Source: Halococcus sediminicola
GTDB lineage: Archaea; Halobacteriota; Halobacteria; Halobacteriales; Halococcaceae
Assembly: GCF_000755245.1 (NCBI RefSeq)
Contig: NZ_BBMP01000004.1
Location: 32,736 to 96,735 of the forward strand
Direction: 5' to 3'
Length of the DNA: 64,000 nucleotides
This document shows, piece after piece, positions 59,982-64,000 of the stretch. How positions within the stretch are numbered: the first letter of the stretch is position 1; each line of letters starts with the position of its first letter. A program made the position numbers and the translations under genes. The notes beneath the pieces were generated by a model. That model worked only from the letters and a program-made list of their open reading frames with translations. It had not been told where the DNA came from and searched no databases.

Positions 59982-60437
59982 CTACTCGCGGTAGCCCTTG
60001 CGGAAACTGCGGAACTCGCTACGATGTGACTCCTCGTCGCTCAGGATATCGATGGCGAGGTCCTCGGTCACGGGGTCGTCGGCCTCTTGAGCGGCTTTCA
60101 TGAGCGAACGGTAGGTGTCGATGGCCGCCTGTTCGTACTCGATGACGCCGTCGATGACGCTCAGAACGTCGGCGGTGTCTTCGGGCGGCTGGAGCGCCTC
60201 CTGTGCGGGTTCGAACTCGAACGACCCGAGCGGCTTCGCGTCAAGTTCCTTCAGGCGTTTGCTGAGGCGCTCGGCGTGGAGTAGCTCTTCCTGTTTGGCG
60301 TCGGCGCGGAGGCTGTCCTTGACCTCGGCGGCGCTGACGCCGTCGAGCACCGCGGCGTTCGTGAGATAGTTCATCACCGTCTCCATCTCGTCGTTGTAGG
60401 CGCTGCGGAGCAGTTCTATCACTTGGTCGTCTGCCAT
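59982..60437 (-). CDS. Ferritin-like protein
   Basis: The 151-residue four-helix protein has iron-ligand patterns: E17 in NDEMETVMNYL, the LLHAERLSKRL segment, EYEQAAIDTYRS and DEESHRSEFRSF. Such proteins act in iron storage, oxidase or DNA-protection roles. It ends 66 bp from the flavoprotein gene start. The ligand set is near that of bacterioferritin-like or rubrerythrin-like proteins, and the exact class is not certain. Confidence 0.88.
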   Translation of the reverse strand: MADDQVIELLRSAYNDEMETVMNYLTNAAVLDGVSAAEVKDSLRADAKQEELLHAERLSKRLKELDAKPLGSFEFEPAQEALQPPEDTADVLSVIDGVIEYEQAAIDTYRSLMKAAQEADDPVTEDLAIDILSDEESHRSEFRSFRKGYRE

Positions 60438-60612
60438 GAATCCATATAGTCGGTACAGACTCTTAGTGCTACTGGCCCCCGTCCGGGGTCATCGACTCGG
60501 GGCGCTCGCTGCCTGCGAAGACCGTTTCCCGCCCTCCTTCGCTCCTCCAAACCTTTAACCACGCACGCCGAGCGCCCCGGAGTATGAACCGCAGTCGAAC
60601 GGTGGCAGCGAC

Positions 60613-62925
60613 ATGAGCGACGACATCCCTGGTTCCGAACCGCTCACCACCGACCCGCCGGCACTCGATGCGCCGCAGGCATCGAACATCGCCGCAGAGC
60701 GGTTCGGGAAACGCGGAACCGCCACGGAACTGGGCGGGGAGCGAGACCGGAACTTCCGCATCGACACGGACGAGGGGGACAGATACGTTCTCAAGGTGTA
60801 CAACCGGGCGGACGACGAAGGAACAATCGATTTCCGCACGCAGGCGATACGACACATCCACGACACGGATTCCGACCTGCCGGTGATGGACGTCATTCCG
60901 ACGGTCGACAGGGCCCCGTGGACGTCGGTGACCGTGGACGGCGAGACCCATCTCGTACAGCTGTTCACGTTCGTCCCCGGTCGGAGCGCGTCGTTCGAGA
61001 ATCTCGACGACGATGCGCTGTACGCATACGGCGAGAGCGTGGCGCGGATGGGGCGGGCGCTGCGCGGCTTCTTCCATCCCGAAGCGGGGTACGACATCAT
61101 CTGGGACCTCCGCCACGCGTCGGCACTCCGTTCGTTGCTCGACCACGTCACCGACGACCGGCGACATGACCTTGCCGAGGACGTCCTCGACCGATTCGAC
61201 GAGCGCGTCGAACCCGCCTTCGGCAACCTCCGCGCGCAGGTGATTCACAACGATCTCGGGCCGGACAACGTGCTATTGGACGAGCACGACAGGGTGAGTG
61301 GTATCACGGACTTCGGCGACCTCACCCACACGGCGCTCGTCTGTGACCTCGCCGTCGTACTCGCCAACGTGCTGAACCGCCACGACGACCCGCTTGCGGC
61401 GGCCCAGTCGGTTGTCAGAGGCTACGTGGGTGTCACGCCGCTGGAGGACGCGGAGATTCGCCTGCTGCCGGACCTCGTGGCGGCACGACTCGCCGCGAGA
61501 GGGATCATGCACGCGTGGAAACGCGAGAAGTACGCACACAACGCCGACGACGCCGACGAGCTGTGGGAGACGTTGCTGGCGCTCGAGGGGACCGATCTCG
61601 ACGCACTGAGACGGCTCCTGCGAACCGCCGCGCAGGGAAGCGCCGTTCCATATACTCAAACCGAGACGTCCGAACTGCTCTCGCGCCGCCGGCGGGTGCT
61701 CGGTTCGGCGCGGCTCTCGTACCGTGACCCCGTCCACTTCGTCGCCGGCGACGGCGCTTGGCTGTTCGACGGGTCCGGACGGTGCTACCTCGACGCGTAC
61801 AACAACGTGCAGGTCGTCGGACACGCGAACCCCGAGGTCACTGCCGCCATCGAGACGCAAGCCCGCAAACTGACCACCAACACCCGATACCTGCACGAGT
61901 CGACGGTCGCGCTCGCCGAGCGGCTGCTGGCGACACTGCCCGACGAGTTGGACAGAGTCATACTGGTCAATTCGGGCAGCGAGGCCAACGAGGTCGCGTG
62001 GCGGCTGGCGACCACCCGGACGGGTCGAGAGGGCGGTATCGTGACCGACCACGCCTACCACGGCATCACCGACACGACGGCGGCGCTGTCGCCGGAGAAC
62101 TGGCCGGACGGCTACCGGCCATCCCACGTCGAGACCGTCTCGCCACCGGTCGGCTCCGAGTATCACGGAATCGATGCCGCCGATTCCGCGGCGACGATGG
62201 CCGATGCGCTCGACGCGCTCGGGGAACGAGGGTCGGAAATCGCCGCGTTCCTATTCGACCCGCTGTTCGCCAGCGCCGGCATCCTCCCGCCGGAACCCGC
62301 GAAACTCCGCCGGATGGTCGAACAGGTCCACGAGGCGGGCGGACTCGTCGTCGCCGACGAGGTGCAGGCCGGGTTCGGGCGAACCGGTTCACATATGTGG
62401 GGGTTTCAGGCGGCGGACGTCGTCCCCGACGTCGTCACGATGGGCAAGCCGATGGGCAACGGCCATCCCGTCGCGGCCGTGGCGACGCGCTCGGAGATCG
62501 CCGCGACGCTCAGGGAGCGAACCGGACTGTTCAGCACCTTCGGCGGGAACCCGGTGTCGTCGGTGGCGGCGCTCGCCGTACTCGACGTCATCGAAGACGA
62601 GGAGCTACTGGCGCACACCGCCGCGGTCGGCGACTATCTACAGGAGAGCCTGACACAACTGGCTGCACAGTACGACTCCATCGGGGAGATACGCCGGAGC
62701 GGACTCATGGTCGGTGTCGAACTCGTACAGGACCGGGAGACGTGGACGCCGGCGACGGACGAGGCGACGGAAGTGGTCGACCGTCTCCGGCAGCGCCGCG
62801 TTCTCATCGGCGCGACCGGGAAAGCGGGGAACGTACTGAAGATTCGGCCGCCGCTGGTGTTCGAGAGCGATCACGCGGACCACCTCGTGGCGGCGCTCGA
62901 TGACGTGCTCGCTGGGTTGGAGTAG
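60613..62925 (+). CDS. Aminoglycoside-phosphotransferase-type kinase fused to class III aminotransferase/phospholyase
   Basis: The 770-residue protein has an APH-type kinase domain (1-340): the ATP Lys in YVLKVYN (K61), H212-N-D214 and N219 in [11 protein letters not shown], and D233 in TDFGD. A class III PLP domain follows (about 365-770) with [16 protein letters not shown]582 in [10 protein letters not shown] and K612 in GKPMGNGHP. This resembles hydroxylysine kinase plus phosphohydroxylysine or phosphoethanolamine phospholyase in one chain. It may phosphorylate an amino alcohol and then eliminate phosphate. The substrate is inferred. Confidence 0.92.
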   Translation: MSDDIPGSEPLTTDPPALDAPQASNIAAERFGKRGTATELGGERDRNFRIDTDEGDRYVLKVYNRADDEGTIDFRTQAIRHIHDTDSDLPVMDVIPTVDRAPWTSVTVDGETHLVQLFTFVPGRSASFENLDDDALYAYGESVARMGRALRGFFHPEAGYDIIWDLRHASALRSLLDHVTDDRRHDLAEDVLDRFDERVEPAFGNLRAQVIHNDLGPDNVLLDEHDRVSGITDFGDLTHTALVCDLAVVLANVLNRHDDPLAAAQSVVRGYVGVTPLEDAEIRLLPDLVAARLAARGIMHAWKREKYAHNADDADELWETLLALEGTDLDALRRLLRTAAQGSAVPYTQTETSELLSRRRRVLGSARLSYRDPVHFVAGDGAWLFDGSGRCYLDAYNNVQVVGHANPEVTAAIETQARKLTTNTRYLHESTVALAERLLATLPDELDRVILVNSGSEANEVAWRLATTRTGREGGIVTDHAYHGITDTTAALSPENWPDGYRPSHVETVSPPVGSEYHGIDAADSAATMADALDALGERGSEIAAFLFDPLFASAGILPPEPAKLRRMVEQVHEAGGLVVADEVQAGFGRTGSHMWGFQAADVVPDVVTMGKPMGNGHPVAAVATRSEIAATLRERTGLFSTFGGNPVSSVAALAVLDVIEDEELLAHTAAVGDYLQESLTQLAAQYDSIGEIRRSGLMVGVELVQDRETWTPATDEATEVVDRLRQRRVLIGATGKAGNVLKIRPPLVFESDHADHLVAALDDVLAGLE

Positions 62926-63082
62926 GTTCACGACTCGGTGGAATGGGTGTGGTTTGGCTCTTCGACGGCTCTATCGCGATCGATTAACGCCGTCGCGACC
63001 CCCCGATTCCATGCCAATCTTTTTGGTCACATGGCGGGAGTATAACGTGGGAGTGGGTCACTCCCGGAGGAGACACTCACAC

Positions 63083-63718
63083 ATGGAATTCAGTGGGACG
63101 TTCGAACTCGACGACACGACGACCGAGGAAGTGTGGCTCGCGCTCTCGGACCCGGTGATGATCGCACACGCGCTGCCGGGTTGTGAGTTCCTCGTCGAGG
63201 TCGAGGACACGAACCCGGACTTCGACGCCCTCCGCGAGGAGTATAGCGAGAGGGACGTCGAACCGACCTCGGACCCGGAAGTCATCGCCGAGCGCGCCTT
63301 CGAGGAAGGGAATCATTACGCCGGCATCGTCGGCATCAGCATCGGTCCGGTGAATCCGACCTTCGAGACGGTGGTGACCATCGACGAGCGCGACCAGCCG
63401 TACATGGAGGCCTCGGGGGAGGGGTCGGCCGGCGACAGTTCCTTCGAGATGACCTCGTGGATGGATCTGACCGACGTCGACGACGGCGTCGAAGTCGAGT
63501 GGCAGACCGAGGCCGACGTGTTCGGGCGCATCGCGGGGATGGGCCAGCGCGTCATCAACCCGGCGGCCAACCAGGTCGTCAAGCGGTTCTTCTCGTCGGT
63601 CCAGGACGAACTACGCGAGCGCGAAATCGCCGAAGGCGGCGAAGTCGAAGCGGCCGAATCGACCGACGACGACCGCGGCATCGTCGACCGCATTCTCGGC
63701 CGATCGGAAGGAAACTAA
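63083..63718 (+). CDS. CoxG-like SRPBCC protein
   Basis: The 211-residue protein has the CoxG/SRPBCC pattern: MEFSGTFELDDTTTEEVWLA, DPVMIAHALPGCEF, a beta-rich middle, and a C-terminal helix NPAANQVVKRFFSSVQDEL. CoxG proteins assist assembly or membrane attachment of CO-dehydrogenase and related molybdenum hydroxylases. An insert (about residues 48-72) is acidic. It starts at the ATG after GGAGGAGA and is followed 3 bp later by the 2Fe-2S subunit gene. Confidence 0.92.
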   Translation: MEFSGTFELDDTTTEEVWLALSDPVMIAHALPGCEFLVEVEDTNPDFDALREEYSERDVEPTSDPEVIAERAFEEGNHYAGIVGISIGPVNPTFETVVTIDERDQPYMEASGEGSAGDSSFEMTSWMDLTDVDDGVEVEWQTEADVFGRIAGMGQRVINPAANQVVKRFFSSVQDELREREIAEGGEVEAAESTDDDRGIVDRILGRSEGN

Positions 63719-63721
63719 CAC

Positions 63722-64000
63722 ATGACAGAACACGACATCGAGATTGCGGTCAACGGCACGGAACACGAACTCACCGTCGATTCACGGACGCTGCTCGTCC
63801 ACGCTCTGCGCGACGAGTTGGGCTATACAGGGACGAATATCGGCTGTGAAAGTTCGACCTGTGGGGCCTGTACGGTGCATTTGGACGGCGACGCGGTGAA
63901 ATCCTGTACGCTACTGGCGGTACAGGCCGATGGCAGCGAGGTCGGCACCGTCGAAGGACTCGCCGACGACGGCAGCTACGCCCCGATTCAGGAAGGGTTT
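63722..64000 (+). CDS. 2Fe-2S subunit of a molybdenum hydroxylase (CoxS/XdhC type), 5' part
   Basis: The gene continues past the window end. The visible 93 residues have a plant-type ferredoxin motif: GCESSTCGACTVHLDG followed by SCTLLAVQADG. This is the small iron-sulfur subunit of xanthine-dehydrogenase/CO-dehydrogenase-type enzymes, carrying electrons from the molybdenum site to flavin. The CoxG-like gene upstream supports this. The large subunits would lie beyond the window. Confidence 0.95.
   Translation, partial: MTEHDIEIAVNGTEHELTVDSRTLLVHALRDELGYTGTNIGCESSTCGACTVHLDGDAVKSCTLLAVQADGSEVGTVEGLADDGSYAPIQEGF

Overview
The window is chromosomal DNA of an extremely halophilic archaeon (class Halobacteria). 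The evidence is the very GC-rich, strongly acidic proteins, the archaeal ribosomal proteins S15 and S3Ae flanking KEOPS Pcc1, aIF-1A, several bacterio-opsin-activator (HTH_10) regulators, Tat-type lipoproteins, a halocyanin-like cupredoxin, archaeal type IV pilus genes, and TATA/BRE-type promoters. The genus cannot be fixed from the sequence alone.

Layout. 1-4.6 kb: 3' end of an RNase II/R gene, an AT-rich membrane gene, an acetamidase/formamidase with a zinc-ribbon insertion, a PHP phosphoesterase and tRNA-Ala(GGC). 4.6-7.2 kb: the operon rps15 - recJ-like - pcc1 - rps3ae. 7.2-15.5 kb: cupredoxin, archaetidylserine synthase, a HEAT-repeat protein, a secreted double-PLD protein, a DHH nuclease-like protein, and a JAMM protease overlapping the FAD synthase gene ribL. 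15.6-27.8 kb: a type IV pilus locus (pilB-pilC-large pilin) whose ATPase gene pilB is split by a 6.47-kb integrated element. 27.9-37.1 kb: phosphate permease, repeat lipoprotein, aminotransferase/Lrp pair, and a hybrid histidine kinase next to a REC-GAF-HTH_10 regulator. 37.2-49.8 kb: redoxin, acyl-CoA metabolism genes (AMP-ligase, acyl-CoA dehydrogenase, thiolase, HMG-CoA-synthase-like/DUF35 fusion, MaoC hydratase), an Eis-like acetyltransferase, UppP and an O-antigen-ligase-like protein. 49.8-64 kb: membrane proteins, methylmalonyl-CoA epimerase, aIF-1A, a CoA-transferase, a molybdate/tungstate ABC transporter with a ModE-like regulator, a geranylgeranyl-reductase-like flavoprotein, a ferritin-like protein, a kinase/class-III aminotransferase fusion, and the start of a molybdenum-hydroxylase operon (CoxG-like gene, then a 2Fe-2S subunit).

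The most striking feature is the 6.47-kb element (about 20335-26817). Both of its ends carry the 11-bp direct repeat AACTGCCGGAT. The host pilB codons on each side (Ile-Arg-Gln) lie inside this repeat and in the same frame, so precise excision would restore an uninterrupted reading frame of about 701 codons. The element carries a tyrosine recombinase and a ribbon-helix-helix (RHH) gene placed directly downstream of the pilB promoter fragment, several tiny zinc-binding and RHH-like proteins, and a low-GC, hairpin-dense region of about 1.5 kb with few convincing genes. That region and its flank contain three copies of one promoter module and two related structured-RNA candidates. No replication initiator, capsid or relaxase gene was recognised. 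It may act as a reversible off-switch for the pilus, an inference that needs an excision test.
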